Shown here in pieces: positions 45,553-57,161 of a DNA stretch of 64,000 nt; the first letter of the stretch is position 1; each line of letters starts with the position of its first letter. The position numbers and the translations under genes were made by a program. Source of the DNA: Synechococcus sp. RedBA-s. GTDB lineage: Bacteria; Cyanobacteriota; Cyanobacteriia; PCC-6307; Cyanobiaceae. The notes beneath the pieces are model-generated. The model worked only from the letters and a program-made list of their open reading frames with translations. It was not told the origin of the DNA and ran no database searches. The stretch spans positions 1 to 64,000 of the forward strand of contig NZ_JAGQBF010000015.1 in NCBI RefSeq assembly GCF_024345495.1, written 5' to 3'.

Positions 45553-46041
45553 TCAGTTGCCCAGGCCGGAGCTGATGTAGTCGAGGTAGGTGCCGAGTTC
45601 ACGGCCGGCCTCCGGTCCCACCAGCGAAGCGGCGGCTTCCTTGATGGCCTGGATCGACTGCACGGTGGCACCGATGGGCACGCCCAGGGAGTTGTAGGTC
45701 TCCTTGAGCCCGTTCAGCACCCGCTCGTCGAGGATCGAGGTGTCACCCGCCAGCATGGCGTAGGTGGCGTAGCGCAGGTAGTAATCCAGGTCGCGGATGC
45801 AGGCTGCATAGCGACGGGTGGTGTACATGTTGCCGCCCGGACGGGTGATGTCCGAGTACAGCAGGGTCTTGGCGACGGCTTCCTTGATGATCGCTGCCGA
45901 GTTGGCACCGACGGTGGCCGCTGCGCGGACACGGAGCTCGCCGCTGGAGAAGTACTGCTCCAGCCGTCCGATCGAGGAGTCGTCCAGGTAGAGGCCCTGA
46001 ACGTCGGACTGGTTGATGACGTTGGTGATCGCGTCTTGCAT
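45553..46041 (-). CDS. apcB: Allophycocyanin beta subunit
   Basis: A 162-residue phycobiliprotein. Cys81 ([10 protein letters not shown]) binds phycocyanobilin; Asn71 (GGNMYTT) is the usual site of asparagine methylation in beta subunits. It forms the alpha-beta monomer of the phycobilisome core with ApcA. ATG at 46041 follows apcA by 40 bases. Confidence 0.97.
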   Translation of the reverse strand: MQDAITNVINQSDVQGLYLDDSSIGRLEQYFSSGELRVRAAATVGANSAAIIKEAVAKTLLYSDITRPGGNMYTTRRYAACIRDLDYYLRYATYAMLAGDTSILDERVLNGLKETYNSLGVPIGATVQSIQAIKEAAASLVGPEAGRELGTYLDYISSGLGN

Positions 46042-46081
46042 GTGTCCTGGGAGGAGGCGGTGGGCAAGGAGAGGCGAAGCC

Positions 46082-46567
46082 TCAGGAGAGGGCGCCGATG
46101 ACGTAGTCGAAGTAGAAGCCTGCCTCTTCGGCGTCGGCTCCCGTGAGTAGCCCCAGGGAGGCGTTCTTGAGCTCACGGACAACCTCGGCCATGGCCTCCA
46201 AGGGAGTGCCGAGCGCGCGATACATTTCGCGGGCGCCGATGATGCCGATTTCTTCGATCGGGGTGACGTCACCCGCGACGACGCCGTAGGTCACCAGGCG
46301 CAGGTAGTAGTCGACGTCACGCAGACAGGTGGCTGTCATTTCCTCGCCGTAGGCATTGCCGCCGGGTGAGATCAGGTCGGGACGCTTCTGAAAAAGGGCG
46401 CCGCCGGCCTGCTTCACAATCCGCTCGCGACTCTCGCCCAAGACCTGAGCCACCCGCAGCCGGCGTTGACCGCCGGCGACGAAGGACTTGATCTGGTCGA
46501 GTTCGCCAGGGCTGAGGTAGCGGGCTTCGGCGTCCGCGTTGATGATCGAGTTGGAGACGATGCTCAT
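46082..46567 (-). CDS. apcA: Allophycocyanin alpha subunit
   Basis: A 161-residue phycobiliprotein starting [20 protein letters not shown]. Cys81 ([16 protein letters not shown]) binds phycocyanobilin. First gene of the apcA-apcB-apcC transcript, separated from apcE by a terminator and a 359-base upstream region. Confidence 0.97.
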   Translation of the reverse strand: MSIVSNSIINADAEARYLSPGELDQIKSFVAGGQRRLRVAQVLGESRERIVKQAGGALFQKRPDLISPGGNAYGEEMTATCLRDVDYYLRLVTYGVVAGDVTPIEEIGIIGAREMYRALGTPLEAMAEVVRELKNASLGLLTGADAEEAGFYFDYVIGALS

Positions 46568-46926
46568 GCAGTTCTGCCTCGAAACAAGCGGTCGCCGTAA
46601 TGGAGACCGATATCCGGTGGGTAAGGGATGCCCCTCGCTCCTTCTCTTCGTTGACGTGAACGCCGACGGATTGATCGGGAGAGTGGGCTGGCGATCAGGC
46701 TTGCCGACCGCCGAGTCATTCTGCGGCAGAGGGGGCCGCCACTCCCTGGGCCGGTAACAGTTCTTCACGGCAGTGTGATTAGGTCAGATCCCTTGGCCGG
46801 CAACGACTCTGGCCTGTTGCACACCTAAGGGAACAGCCCTGAATTTGTTGACACTTTGCAGGCCTTCTGGCGTCTGGTGGCCTTATTCCTCATCAAAGTT
46901 GAAGCTGATGAGATCAGTTTTCCATG
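46568..46926 (-). promoter_or_regulatory. apcA upstream region
   Basis: A 359-base non-coding stretch between the apcE terminator and apcA. One candidate promoter on the minus strand is TTGCCG (46803-46798), 16 bases, TAATCA (46781-46776), giving a leader of about 200 bases. Long leaders are usual for phycobiliprotein genes, but the elements are only a pattern match. Confidence 0.4.
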
Positions 46927-46956
46927 AAGAAAACCCCCGAGCTTACGTCCGGGGGT
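46927..46956 (-). terminator. Terminator of apcE
   Basis: On the minus strand ACCCCCG pairs with CGGGGGT around a ten-base loop and is followed by TTTTC. It lies 18 bases past the stop codon at the end of the apcE region. Confidence 0.8.
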
Positions 46957-46973
46957 GAGCGTTTAGTCGGGGA

Positions 46974-47424
46974 TCAGATCACGCCGCGCGGCGGTGGTGT
47001 CAGACCGGCGTTGCCGGCATAGAGCAGGGCCGTGAGGTTCACCGTGGCCAAGGGGATGCCATTGGCGGTTGCCATGACCCTGAGGTAAGGAACGGTGTCA
47101 CGGCCGAAGCTGTGGGCGAACTCCTTGCCCGAGAGCAGGTCGTCGAGGGCGGCCAGCTGACCCTTCCTGCCGCGGGTGGCCAGATAGCGGCTCATTTCCT
47201 TGGGTTGGGCGGCTCGCCCCAGCAGGGCCAGGTAGGCCGCCGATGCCGCCCGCAGGTGGCTTCCACCACCATCTGGAGCATGGCCTCATCGGCCTTGGGC
47301 AGCAGCATCACCGGCTGGCCGAGGCTGCGGCGACGGCTGAAGCCCTGGGGGCTGGCTCCACCAAGGGCCTTGGCCATGGCCGCTCCGGGCTGGGCCGCCG
47401 CGCCTAGCTGCCGACCTTTGAGCT
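46974..47424 (-). pseudogene. apcE: Out-of-frame 3' remainder of apcE (third linker repeat, broken)
   Basis: Past the stop of the main apcE frame the minus strand still codes for ApcE in other frames. From about 47510 to 47250 one frame reads APTPGAQPSLERG...ADEAMLQMVVEAT, the start of a linker repeat. Another frame from about 47250 to the stop at 46974 reads LRAASAAYLALLGRAAQP then GRDTVPYLRVMA and ends NAGLTPP-PRGVI, the end of such a repeat and of ApcE. Compared with repeat 1 of the same protein about 55 residues between these two parts are missing. Either a real deletion plus frameshift or an assembly error. Confidence 0.8.
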
Positions 47425-49776
47425 TCAGCCAGTGGCGCTGCTGCCGGGGCGGTTTGGGCCCACGCTCCAGCGACGGCTGGGCTCCGGGGGTTGGCGCAGA
47501 CTCTGAGGAGCGCCGCTGGTGGAGCTGGCCGGGGTGGCCGGGGTCTCTTGACCTTCGGCGACACGGGCCGTCCAGCCACCCACAACCTGGCGCAGGCGGC
47601 GGTCGGGCAGGTTCCGTGGCGTGAGGTCACCACTGCTGCGGAAACTACTGACTGGGCTCACCTGGGGTCGGCTCACCGGGGTGAGGTCAGGAGAGGTGGA
47701 GGGGTCGAGGGCCCTGCTCAGGGCGGGAATCCTGCGGGCATTGAGGTCGGCAGGGGTGACGAAGCGCTCGTACGGGACCGTGTCCTCTCCGAAGGCTGCC
47801 AGGTACTCGGTGCTGTTGACCATGGCGTCGACGACGCCGTAGAAGCCGTGGCGTGCCGCCGTGTCGAAGTAGCTGTTGAGCTCACGCCGCCCGAAGGTGG
47901 GCCGCCCGATCAGGCGGCGGTGCATCACCTCAATCGCCTTGGTGATGTAGAGGTTTGACCAGTAGCGGCGCCTGAACGCCGTGGAGCGCGCTACCTGGCG
48001 AATGAATTCGCGCAGGCTGATGTCGCCGTTCTCGAGCTTGATCTCCTCCACCTTGAGCTGCTCGCCGTCGTAGCCGCAGGTGCCGAGCACCTGCACATAC
48101 ACGGCCCTGATCACCCCCTGGGTGCTGGCTTCGGTGCCGCGGATGCTGGGCTGGCCGCCGCGGCTGGGCACTGAGGCGCCACCGGTGGCGATCTGCTGCA
48201 GCCTCACCACCTTGGGGCCCACGCGCCGGGGGGTAGAGGCCCGGAACTGGGGGCTGTCCATCTGGCCGGGTTCGGCCATGCCGTTGCCCACCAGGATGCG
48301 TCGGGTGTCGTCGTTGAAGGGGGCCGGCCGGGTGGCCACCGAGGCCGTTCCCGAGGGGAAGATGGCGCCGTAATTCAGGCCCAGGGGGTCGTTGCCGCCG
48401 CCATAGGGGTGCTGATCGGGCAGGGGTTGGCGGTACGACGCATACAGCGTGATGTACTGGGGCGCGCCTTCGAAGGGGGCGCTGAAGCGGAAGAGCTTGC
48501 GGTTCGATCCCCAGCCGGCGCTCTCCTGGGCCTCTTCACCAAGACCGCGCAGATAAGGAACGGTTTCCTCCCCGAAGGTCTGGGCGTATTCCTGGGTGTT
48601 GATCAGGGAATCCACCAGGCCGGCCAGTCCCTGCTGGCTGACGATGGCGAAGTAGCGACGGAATTCCTCGATCGTGCTCACGCCGCGGCCGAGGAAATGG
48701 CGGAAGGCCAGTTCCACCACCCGGCTGTTGGAGAAGCGGCCGTAGAACTGACGTCGGTATTCCTTGCTGCGCCCCAGGGCGCGGATGAACTCCCGCATCG
48801 AGAGTTGTCCCTGGGAGACCTGGGTGGTCTCCACGGGAGCCACCACCTGGGAGTAGCCCTTGACGATGTCCCGCTGGAACACCTGCCGATAGGCGGCACG
48901 GATCACCTCGGCCTTCTCACGGCCGGAGAGGCCTGGCTTCATCACGAAGCGCTGGCGGGATTCCGCGGCCAGGGCGTAGATGGCCGGCAGCTGCAGGCCC
49001 TGGTTCTCGGGGCTGCCCAGGCGCTGGCGCGCCGAGGGGGTGGGAACCGCCAGCTCCTTGAGCAGCACGTTGAAGCAGTTGATCACCAGTTCTCTGGCTT
49101 CCGAATCCTTGCGGAAAAGGTTGGCTGCTGCGGCGCGCATCTCCTGCAGCGCCACGTTGGTGGCGGCCAGGGAGCAGGCCTTCTCGAGCACATCGCGCAG
49201 CCCGCGGGTGTTCACCACCAGGATGCTGGGGTCACCGGCCACCAGGGCATAGCCCACGTAGCGCAGGAACCAGCCCATGTCGCGCAGCGACTTGCGCATG
49301 CGCTCGGTGCCGTAGCGGGCCACGCTGATGGGGCTGAAGCCGGCGGGGAGCACCACCCGCACGTCGGCATCGGCCTGGACCCCTTCGAGGATCCGTCCCA
49401 GCAGACCGCCACCACCGCTGCCCTGGGCGAAGGTGCGCACGGAGGTGGCAGCGGCCACCTGGTCGCTGGCCAGCGTGGTGGTCTCTGTCGAACCCACATT
49501 GAAGGGGGTCAGGGGAGCATCGAGATAGGAGAGCGGTGTGCCGCCGGCGAAGATGCGGTTGGCGGCCTTGGCGACGATCGCGTCGGCATTGGCGGAGATC
49601 AGCCGAGCCGCTTCAACGCGGGCCGAGCCGCTTCGGTAGAAGGTGAGCAGGGTCTCGAGCTCAACCTTCTCGGGGAAGCGATCCTGTTGCTCCGACTGAC
49701 GGACGCTGGAGAGCGGCAGGGTGTCGTAGCGCTGAGGGCTGACCCTGGTGCTGCCGCTGCTGGCGGTCACGGTCAT
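47425..49776 (-). CDS. apcE: Phycobilisome core-membrane linker ApcE (L-CM), truncated by frameshift
   Basis: The continuous frame gives 783 residues of the large anchor polypeptide that organises the core and passes energy to photosystem II. Residues 1-245 are the phycobiliprotein-like domain with PB-loop (about 80-150) and the probable chromophore Cys201. Linker repeat 1 covers about 285-412 and repeat 2 about 550-680; they share R-AY-QV, a GR-motif and FGE-TVPY. The frame then enters foreign sequence and stops at 47425, whereas the missing third repeat lies downstream in other frames. Intact ApcE of this type is expected to have roughly 950-1000 residues. ATG at 49776. Confidence 0.9.
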   Translation of the reverse strand: MTVTASSGSTRVSPQRYDTLPLSSVRQSEQQDRFPEKVELETLLTFYRSGSARVEAARLISANADAIVAKAANRIFAGGTPLSYLDAPLTPFNVGSTETTTLASDQVAAATSVRTFAQGSGGGGLLGRILEGVQADADVRVVLPAGFSPISVARYGTERMRKSLRDMGWFLRYVGYALVAGDPSILVVNTRGLRDVLEKACSLAATNVALQEMRAAAANLFRKDSEARELVINCFNVLLKELAVPTPSARQRLGSPENQGLQLPAIYALAAESRQRFVMKPGLSGREKAEVIRAAYRQVFQRDIVKGYSQVVAPVETTQVSQGQLSMREFIRALGRSKEYRRQFYGRFSNSRVVELAFRHFLGRGVSTIEEFRRYFAIVSQQGLAGLVDSLINTQEYAQTFGEETVPYLRGLGEEAQESAGWGSNRKLFRFSAPFEGAPQYITLYASYRQPLPDQHPYGGGNDPLGLNYGAIFPSGTASVATRPAPFNDDTRRILVGNGMAEPGQMDSPQFRASTPRRVGPKVVRLQQIATGGASVPSRGGQPSIRGTEASTQGVIRAVYVQVLGTCGYDGEQLKVEEIKLENGDISLREFIRQVARSTAFRRRYWSNLYITKAIEVMHRRLIGRPTFGRRELNSYFDTAARHGFYGVVDAMVNSTEYLAAFGEDTVPYERFVTPADLNARRIPALSRALDPSTSPDLTPVSRPQVSPVSSFRSSGDLTPRNLPDRRLRQVVGGWTARVAEGQETPATPASSTSGAPQSLRQPPEPSRRWSVGPNRPGSSATG

Positions 49777-49879
49777 GAACGGGCGTGTACCGGGCCTGGC
49801 CACGTTACGGCTGGGCTCCTGTCCTCCCGGCCGGCATGAACAAATGTTTGCAGCGGACCGTCGCTGGACTGTCTGCAGC

Positions 49880-49907
49880 GGCCCCCAGGGGCCCGCTGGG
49901 GGGCGGC
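49880..49907. repeat. GC-rich hairpin between apcE and the methyltransferase gene
   Basis: An imperfect inverted repeat (CCCCCAG with CTGGGGG around a seven-base loop) in the 167-base divergent gap 49777-49943. Neither strand has a T run after it, so it is not an ordinary terminator. No clear promoter elements are visible in the gap. Confidence 0.4.
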
Positions 49908-49943
49908 CCGTGAAAAGCTCCCCATGGATCGCTTGCTTTGCCG

Positions 49944-51167
49944 ATGAGCTCTGGCCCCGCCGATGCCGCCACGCCGGCGGTGAGCGCCTTCTACGACCGC
50001 TTCCCCTACCCCGGGGATCCGCTCGAGGACGGCCCCCCACCGGGCTACAACTGGCGCTGGAGCTACCCCTGCGTCAGCAGTGCCTGCACGGGCCGCCTGC
50101 CGGAGGCGGGCCAGCCCCCACGGCTGCTGGACGCCGGCTGCGGCACCGGCGTCAGCACCGACTACCTGGTTCATCTCAACCCAGGCGCGGAGGTCCTGGC
50201 GGTTGACATCAGCTCCGGTGCCCTGGAGGTGGCCCGCGAACGGCTGCGCCGCTCCGGTGGCGCCCGCCACTGCCCGTCGTTGCGGATCGAGCAGCGCAGC
50301 CTGCTGGAGCTCGATGGCGAAGGCCCGTTCGACCTGATCAATTCGGTGGGGGTGCTGCATCACCTGCGCCAGCCTGAGGCTGGGCTGCAGGCCCTGGCGG
50401 CGCTGTTGAAGCCGGGTGGGGTGCTGCACCTCTTCCTCTATGCCGACGGCGGCCGCTGGGAGATCCACCGGGTGCAGCGGGCCCTCATGGCCCTGCAGGT
50501 GGTGGGCGATGGTGAGGGACTGCGCCTGGGTCGTGCCCTGTTCGAGCAGCTGCCGGAGGGCAACCGCCTGCGCCGCCACCACGAGCAGCGCTGGGCCCTC
50601 GACACCGCGGCGGACGCCAATTTCGCCGACATGTACCTCCACCCCCAGGAAACCAGCTATCAGCTCGACGGCCTGTTCCGCTTCGTGGCCAGCGCTGGCC
50701 TGGAGTTTGCCGGCTTCTCCAACCCCGAAGTCTGGGATCCGGCCCGGCTGCTGCAGGGGGAGTTGCTGGAGCGGGCCCTGGCCCTGCCCGATCGCCAGCG
50801 CTGGGCCCTGGTGGAGAGCCTCGACCCCGACATCAGCCACTTCGAGTTCTTCCTGAGCCGGGGTCCCCTGCGCCTGAGCACCTGGGACAGTGACGGGGAC
50901 CTGCTGGCGGCCGGCGGCCGCCGCAACCCCTGCCTCTGGGGCTGGCCGGGGGCAACGCTGCTCGACCCTGATCTCAGGCCGATCGAGCTCGACGACCAGG
51001 AGCTGGTGCTGCTCAAGGCCCTGGAGACGGCCCCGGAGTTCACCCCGATCGGGGGGCTGTCCCTGGGCTGGTCGCCCGATCAGCAGGCGGCGGTGGCGCG
51101 CCGCCTCTGGAGTCGCCGCCTGCTGTTGCTGGCCCCAGGCTACGGGGCCTCCGCCACTGGGATGTAA
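49944..51167 (+). CDS. Class I SAM-dependent methyltransferase, large, substrate unknown
   Basis: A 407-residue protein. After VSAFYDRFPYPGDPLEDG the SAM-binding block LLDAGCGTGVSTDYLVHLNP (about 56-75) and VLAVDISSGALEVA follow, then DLINSVGVLHHL. The C-terminal 200 residues (PEVWDPARLLQGELLERALAL and a Trp-rich end) belong to a cyanobacterial family with no known substrate. ATG at 49944 is chosen; TTG two codons earlier is possible. It stands divergent from apcE and ahead of the atp genes. Confidence 0.82.
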   Translation: MSSGPADAATPAVSAFYDRFPYPGDPLEDGPPPGYNWRWSYPCVSSACTGRLPEAGQPPRLLDAGCGTGVSTDYLVHLNPGAEVLAVDISSGALEVARERLRRSGGARHCPSLRIEQRSLLELDGEGPFDLINSVGVLHHLRQPEAGLQALAALLKPGGVLHLFLYADGGRWEIHRVQRALMALQVVGDGEGLRLGRALFEQLPEGNRLRRHHEQRWALDTAADANFADMYLHPQETSYQLDGLFRFVASAGLEFAGFSNPEVWDPARLLQGELLERALALPDRQRWALVESLDPDISHFEFFLSRGPLRLSTWDSDGDLLAAGGRRNPCLWGWPGATLLDPDLRPIELDDQELVLLKALETAPEFTPIGGLSLGWSPDQQAAVARRLWSRRLLLLAPGYGASATGM

Positions 51168-51403
51168 CACCTTCGTGATAGATTCCGCGCGCCTTTTCCG
51201 ATGTCCTGACGCGCTTGCAGGCAACCCCCGCATCTGGCCTTTCAGCCGGTCCTGATTCCCCTGAGGGTTTCCCCCAGGAGGCTTCTGATCTGCGGTCGTC
51301 TCTGCTAAGTGGCCTGGCCGGGAGAGAACTGGCGGTCCCCACCCTGGTGCCGCCGGCCCCATCCCTCGAGTCCACCACCGTGGTGGACAAGCTCGACAAC
51401 GGC
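51168..51403 (+). promoter_or_regulatory. Region upstream of the atp operon
   Basis: A 236-base stretch that should contain the atp promoter. A frame open from TTG at 51215 runs in phase into atpI (63 codons, Ser/Pro-rich, not AtpI-like), so part of this could be a longer AtpI N-terminus. No firm -35/-10 pair was identified. Confidence 0.35.
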
Positions 51404-51739
51404 ATGGACGAGTACCTGCGCCTGCAACGGCGTCTGTTGCTCTCCACCCTGGTCATTTCAGTGCTGGCTGTCCCTGTGGCCGCCTACCTGTTCGATCGCA
51501 CCACAGCTCTGAGCCTCTCGATTGGAGCGGTTTCCGGCATGCTCTACCTGCGGCTTCTGGCTCGCAGCGTCGGTCGTATCGGTCCCGACTCCAAACAGGT
51601 GGGCAAGGGTCAGCTGCTGGTTCCGGTCGTGCTCGTGCTGGGCTGCTCCCGGGTTCCTCAGCTGGAGATCCTTCCGGCCCTGATCGGGTTCCTGCTCTAC
51701 AAGCCGGCGCTTCTACTTCAGGCCTTCGTCCGCCCCTGA
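51404..51739 (+). CDS. atpI: ATP synthase protein I
   Basis: A 111-residue membrane protein with four hydrophobic segments, starting [20 protein letters not shown]; it is thought to help assemble the c-ring. Family length is about 110-120, which supports ATG at 51404, although neither this nor upstream GTG/TTG codons has a clear ribosome site. First gene of the operon; atpB follows after 64 bases. Confidence 0.82.
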   Translation: MDEYLRLQRRLLLSTLVISVLAVPVAAYLFDRTTALSLSIGAVSGMLYLRLLARSVGRIGPDSKQVGKGQLLVPVVLVLGCSRVPQLEILPALIGFLLYKPALLLQAFVRP

Positions 51740-51803
51740 TCAGCGATTCCTCGATTCCCTGATCACCCCATCCGTCGCTTCAGCGGCACCTCTGTACCCC
51801 TCG

Positions 51804-52532
51804 ATGGTTCCGTTGCCTCTTTTTCTTCCTTTCGCCGAACTGGAGGTGGGTCAGCACCTCTACTGGCACGTCGGTGGATTTCAGATCCACGGTCAGGTGT
51901 TCCTGAGCTCCTGGCTGGTCATCGGCGCCCTGCTGGCCCTCGTGGTGGCGGGCACCCGCAACCTGGGGCGTGACCCCCGGGGTGTGCAGAACCTGCTGGA
52001 GTTCATTTGGGCGTATCTCCGTGACCTGGCCCGGGAGCAGATCGGCGAGAAGGCCTACCGCGACTGGCTGCCCTTCATCGGCACCCTGTTCCTGTTCATC
52101 TTCGTGAGTAACTGGGGCGGTGCCCTGGTGCCCTGGAAGTTGATTCACCTGCCCAGTGGTGAACTTGGTGCTCCCACCGCCGACATCAACACCACCATTG
52201 CCCTGGCGCTGCTGGTGTCATTGGCGTACTTCTATGCAGGTCTGAGCCGCAAGGGCTTCCGGTACTTCGAGTACTACGTGGAGCCCACGCCGATCATGCT
52301 TCCGTTCAAGATCGTCGAGGATTTCACCAAGCCCCTCTCGCTCTCCTTCCGTCTGTTCGGCAACATCCTTGCCGACGAACTGGTGGTGGCGGTGCTGGCG
52401 TTCCTGGTGCCCCTGGTGGTGCCCCTGCCGGCCATGTTCCTGGGCCTGTTCACCAGCGCCATTCAGGCCCTGATCTTCGCCACCCTCGCCGCCTATTACA
52501 TCGGTGAAGCGGTGCACGAAGAGCAGCACTGA
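51804..52532 (+). CDS. atpB: ATP synthase F0 subunit a
   Basis: A 242-residue proton-channel subunit with five to six spans. The essential arginine is Arg183 in [16 protein letters not shown]; the [19 protein letters not shown] run is typical. Called atpI in plastid nomenclature. Confidence 0.97.
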   Translation: MVPLPLFLPFAELEVGQHLYWHVGGFQIHGQVFLSSWLVIGALLALVVAGTRNLGRDPRGVQNLLEFIWAYLRDLAREQIGEKAYRDWLPFIGTLFLFIFVSNWGGALVPWKLIHLPSGELGAPTADINTTIALALLVSLAYFYAGLSRKGFRYFEYYVEPTPIMLPFKIVEDFTKPLSLSFRLFGNILADELVVAVLAFLVPLVVPLPAMFLGLFTSAIQALIFATLAAYYIGEAVHEEQH

Positions 52533-52546
52533 CCCCCCCCGGCTGA

Positions 52547-52939
<393 letters not shown>

Positions 52940-53072
52940 TTGCCTCCGGCAGGAACGGGGCACCGGGGCTGAGGCCACGGTGCCCAATCCCTTCTCCCAC
53001 TGACTGCTCCAATTCGACCCCTCCGGCCCCAGGTCGGCGCGGTCCCCTCGATCCCTCCAGCGTCCCCGCCCC

Positions 53073-53543
53073 ATGACCAGCTGGCTACTGCTTGCCGCAG
53101 CAGGTGCTCCCGAGGGAGGTCTGTTCGACCTCGATGCCACCCTGCCGCTGATGGCGGTTCAGGTGGTCCTCCTCACCTTCATTCTCAACGCCCTCTTTTT
53201 CCGCCCTGTCGGCAAGACCGTCGAGGAGCGTGAGAGCTACATCTCCACCAGCCGAGCTGAAGCCAAGCAGCAGCTGGCCCAGACCGAGCGGCTGGAGACT
53301 GATCTCCGCCAGCAGCTGCGCGAAGCCCGCCAGCAGGCCCAGGCCCTGATCGTGGACGCTGAGCAGGAGATGGACCGTCTCTACCGCAGCGCCCTGGCCG
53401 CGGCCCAGGCGGAAGCCAACGCCAGCCGTGAGGCTGCCCGTCGTGAGATCGACAGCCAGCGCGAGCAGGCTGAAAACACCCTCAACGGCGAAGCCGACCG
53501 GCTCGGCGATCTGATCGTCACCCGTTTGCTGGCGGCCCAATGA
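53073..53543 (+). CDS. atpF2: ATP synthase F0 subunit b'
   Basis: A 156-residue stator subunit: one membrane helix (about 26-46) and a long coiled coil rich in Gln, Ala and Arg. Photosynthetic bacteria have b and b' instead of a b homodimer; plastid name atpG. Its stop overlaps the atpF start (ATGA). Confidence 0.94.
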   Translation: MTSWLLLAAAGAPEGGLFDLDATLPLMAVQVVLLTFILNALFFRPVGKTVEERESYISTSRAEAKQQLAQTERLETDLRQQLREARQQAQALIVDAEQEMDRLYRSALAAAQAEANASREAARREIDSQREQAENTLNGEADRLGDLIVTRLLAAQ

Positions 53544-54070
53544 GCACCATCCCCTTGATTCCTTTCGTCCTGGCCAGTGAGGGCGGCTTCGGCCTCAACC
53601 TCAATCTCTTCGACACCAACATCATCAACCTGGCGATCGTGATCGCCGCGTTGGTGTGGTTCCTGCCCAAGGTGCTCGGTGGGATCCTCGAGGCCAGGCG
53701 GGCCACCATCCTCTCCGATCTCCAGGACGCCGAGCAGCGCCTTCAGCAGACCAGCGCCGAGCTGGCCGTCGCCAAGCAGAATCTGGCCGACGCCCAGAAG
53801 AAGGCCGAGCGGATCCGCAGTGACGCCAAGGACCGGGCCGATGCCCTGCGCCTGGAGAGTGAGCGCCGCACCGTCGATGAGATGGCCCGCCTCAAGCAGG
53901 GTGCCGTCTCCGACCTTGACTCGGAAGCCTCCAGGGTGAGCGAGCAGCTGCGCCGTGAAGCGGCCCGCCGGGCTATTGACCGGGCCCTGGCGTCCCTGCC
54001 CGGCAAGCTCGACGCTGACGCCCAGGCCCGCTTCATCGACCAATCCATCAACAGCCTCGGGCAAGCCTGA
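53540..54070 (+). CDS. atpF: ATP synthase F0 subunit b
   Basis: A 176-residue stator subunit with one membrane helix near residues 27-46 ([20 protein letters not shown]) and a long charged coiled coil. It pairs with b'. Its stop shares one base with the atpH start (TGATG). Confidence 0.96.
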   Translation: MSTIPLIPFVLASEGGFGLNLNLFDTNIINLAIVIAALVWFLPKVLGGILEARRATILSDLQDAEQRLQQTSAELAVAKQNLADAQKKAERIRSDAKDRADALRLESERRTVDEMARLKQGAVSDLDSEASRVSEQLRREAARRAIDRALASLPGKLDADAQARFIDQSINSLGQA

Positions 54071-54618
54071 TGCCACTGCTCAACTCCATCTCCACCCCCT
54101 ACGCCGAAGCCTTGCTTCAGGTGGCCGATCAGCGCGAAGTCACCGACCTGGTGGCTCAGCAGGCCAAGGATCTACTGGTGATCTGGCACTCCTCCCCTGA
54201 GTTGAGGGCCGCCTTCGCTTCGCCGGTGCTCGAGCCCGATGCCAAGAAGGCAGCTCTGGTGAGCCTGTTTGAGAAGGACGTCAACCCGACCTTCATGACC
54301 CTGCTCAAGGTGCTGGCCGATCGCAAACGGATTGCCCTGCTCGATTCCGTTCTGGAGCGCTTCCTGGTGCTCTACCGCGAGCAACGGGGCATCGCCCTGG
54401 CCAGAGTCACCTCAGCGTCGCCCCTGAGTGAGCAACAGCAGCAGGCTCTGCACACCAAGGTTCAGGCCGTCGCCGGCACCGACAAGGTCGAATTCGACCT
54501 GCACATCGACCCTGCCCTCATCGGGGGCTTTGTTGTCAGCGTCGGCTCCCAGGTGATCGACGCCAGCCTCGCCGGCCAGGTGCGCCGCCTCGGCCTGGCG
54601 CTGGCCAAGGCCGGCTAG
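54070..54618 (+). CDS. atpH: ATP synthase F1 subunit delta
   Basis: A 182-residue subunit joining the stator to F1. The N-terminal helical bundle starts ISTPYAEALLQVA and the C-terminal part contains the family signature GGFVVSVGSQVIDASL. Plastid name atpD. Confidence 0.96.
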   Translation: MPLLNSISTPYAEALLQVADQREVTDLVAQQAKDLLVIWHSSPELRAAFASPVLEPDAKKAALVSLFEKDVNPTFMTLLKVLADRKRIALLDSVLERFLVLYREQRGIALARVTSASPLSEQQQQALHTKVQAVAGTDKVEFDLHIDPALIGGFVVSVGSQVIDASLAGQVRRLGLALAKAG

Positions 54619-54629
54619 CCCTTCCCTGA

Positions 54630-56195
<1,566 letters not shown>

Positions 56196-56207
56196 GGTCC
56201 CCCATCC

Positions 56208-57161
56208 ATGGCCAACCTCAAGGAAATCCGCGACCGGATCAGTTCGGTCAAGAACACACGCAAGATCACCGAGGCCATGCGCCTGGTGGCTGCCGCCAAG
56301 GTGCGGCGCGCCCAGGAGCAGGTGCTGCGCTCCAGGCCCTTCGCTGACCGCCTGGCTCGGGTGCTGGAGAACCTGCAGTCCCGCCTGCGTTTCGAAGACG
56401 TGGTCAACACACCCCTGCTGGAGCAGGAGCGTCCCCTGCGTCACATCACCCTGTTGGCGGTCAGCGCCGATCGGGGCCTCTGTGGGGGATACAACGCCAA
56501 CATCATCAAGCGCACAGAACAGCGCTTCGCTGAGTTGAAGGGTCAGGGCTACGAGATTTCACTGGTGCTGGTCGGCCGCAAGGCCACCGCCTATTTCCAG
56601 AACCGGTCCTATCCGATCACAGCCACCTTCACGGGGCTGGATCAGGTGCCGAACGCCGAGGAGGCCCGTGGCATCGGCGACCAGATTCTGGCTGAATTCC
56701 TCTCCGGCTCCACCGACCGCGTGGAGATGGTGTACACCAAGTTCATCAACCTGGTGAGCAGTGCTCCTGTCTCTCAGACCCTGCTGCCCCTTGATCCCCA
56801 GGGCATCGCCAGCCCTGACGACGAGATCTTCCGTCTCACCACCCGGGAAGGCCAGCTGGCGGTGGAGCGCGGTACCGCGACGAACGCGGAGCCGGCTCTG
56901 GAATCCGACTTTGTCTTCGAGCAGAGCCCGGACCAGTTGCTCAACGCCCTTCTGCCCCTCTATCTGGAGAACCAGCTGCTGCGGTCGTTGCAGGAGTCGG
57001 CGGCCAGTGAACTGGCCAGCCGGATGACGGCGATGAACAACGCCAGCGATAACGCCAAGGCCCTCGCCAAGAGCCTTACCCTCGATTACAACAAGGCCCG
57101 CCAGGCGGCCATCACCCAGGAGATCCTGGAAGTGGTGGGTGGTGCCACAGCCATGGCCTGA
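56208..57161 (+). CDS. atpG: ATP synthase F1 subunit gamma
   Basis: A 317-residue central-shaft subunit (plastid and cyanobacterial literature: atpC). It starts [20 protein letters not shown] and ends with the conserved coiled coil to VVGGATAMA. It is about 30 residues longer than the E. coli subunit owing to an insertion near residues 195-230, as in other cyanobacteria; the insertion has no redox Cys pair, unlike in plants. The genes for beta and epsilon are not here, as usual in cyanobacteria. Confidence 0.97.
   Translation: MANLKEIRDRISSVKNTRKITEAMRLVAAAKVRRAQEQVLRSRPFADRLARVLENLQSRLRFEDVVNTPLLEQERPLRHITLLAVSADRGLCGGYNANIIKRTEQRFAELKGQGYEISLVLVGRKATAYFQNRSYPITATFTGLDQVPNAEEARGIGDQILAEFLSGSTDRVEMVYTKFINLVSSAPVSQTLLPLDPQGIASPDDEIFRLTTREGQLAVERGTATNAEPALESDFVFEQSPDQLLNALLPLYLENQLLRSLQESAASELASRMTAMNNASDNAKALAKSLTLDYNKARQAAITQEILEVVGGATAMA

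Noticed and set aside
46850-46855. A perfect TTGACA on the plus strand upstream of apcA
   Set aside because: No matching -10 element at 16-18 bases and no plus-strand gene downstream; the genes on both sides are on the minus strand.
47286-47633. A 115-codon minus-strand frame at the end of apcE
   Set aside because: It is the third reading frame through the damaged apcE end and does not resemble ApcE or any other protein; the other two frames carry the ApcE text.
49880-49907. GC-rich hairpin as a terminator or riboswitch
   Set aside because: No T run on either side and no known riboswitch pattern; kept only as a repeat feature.
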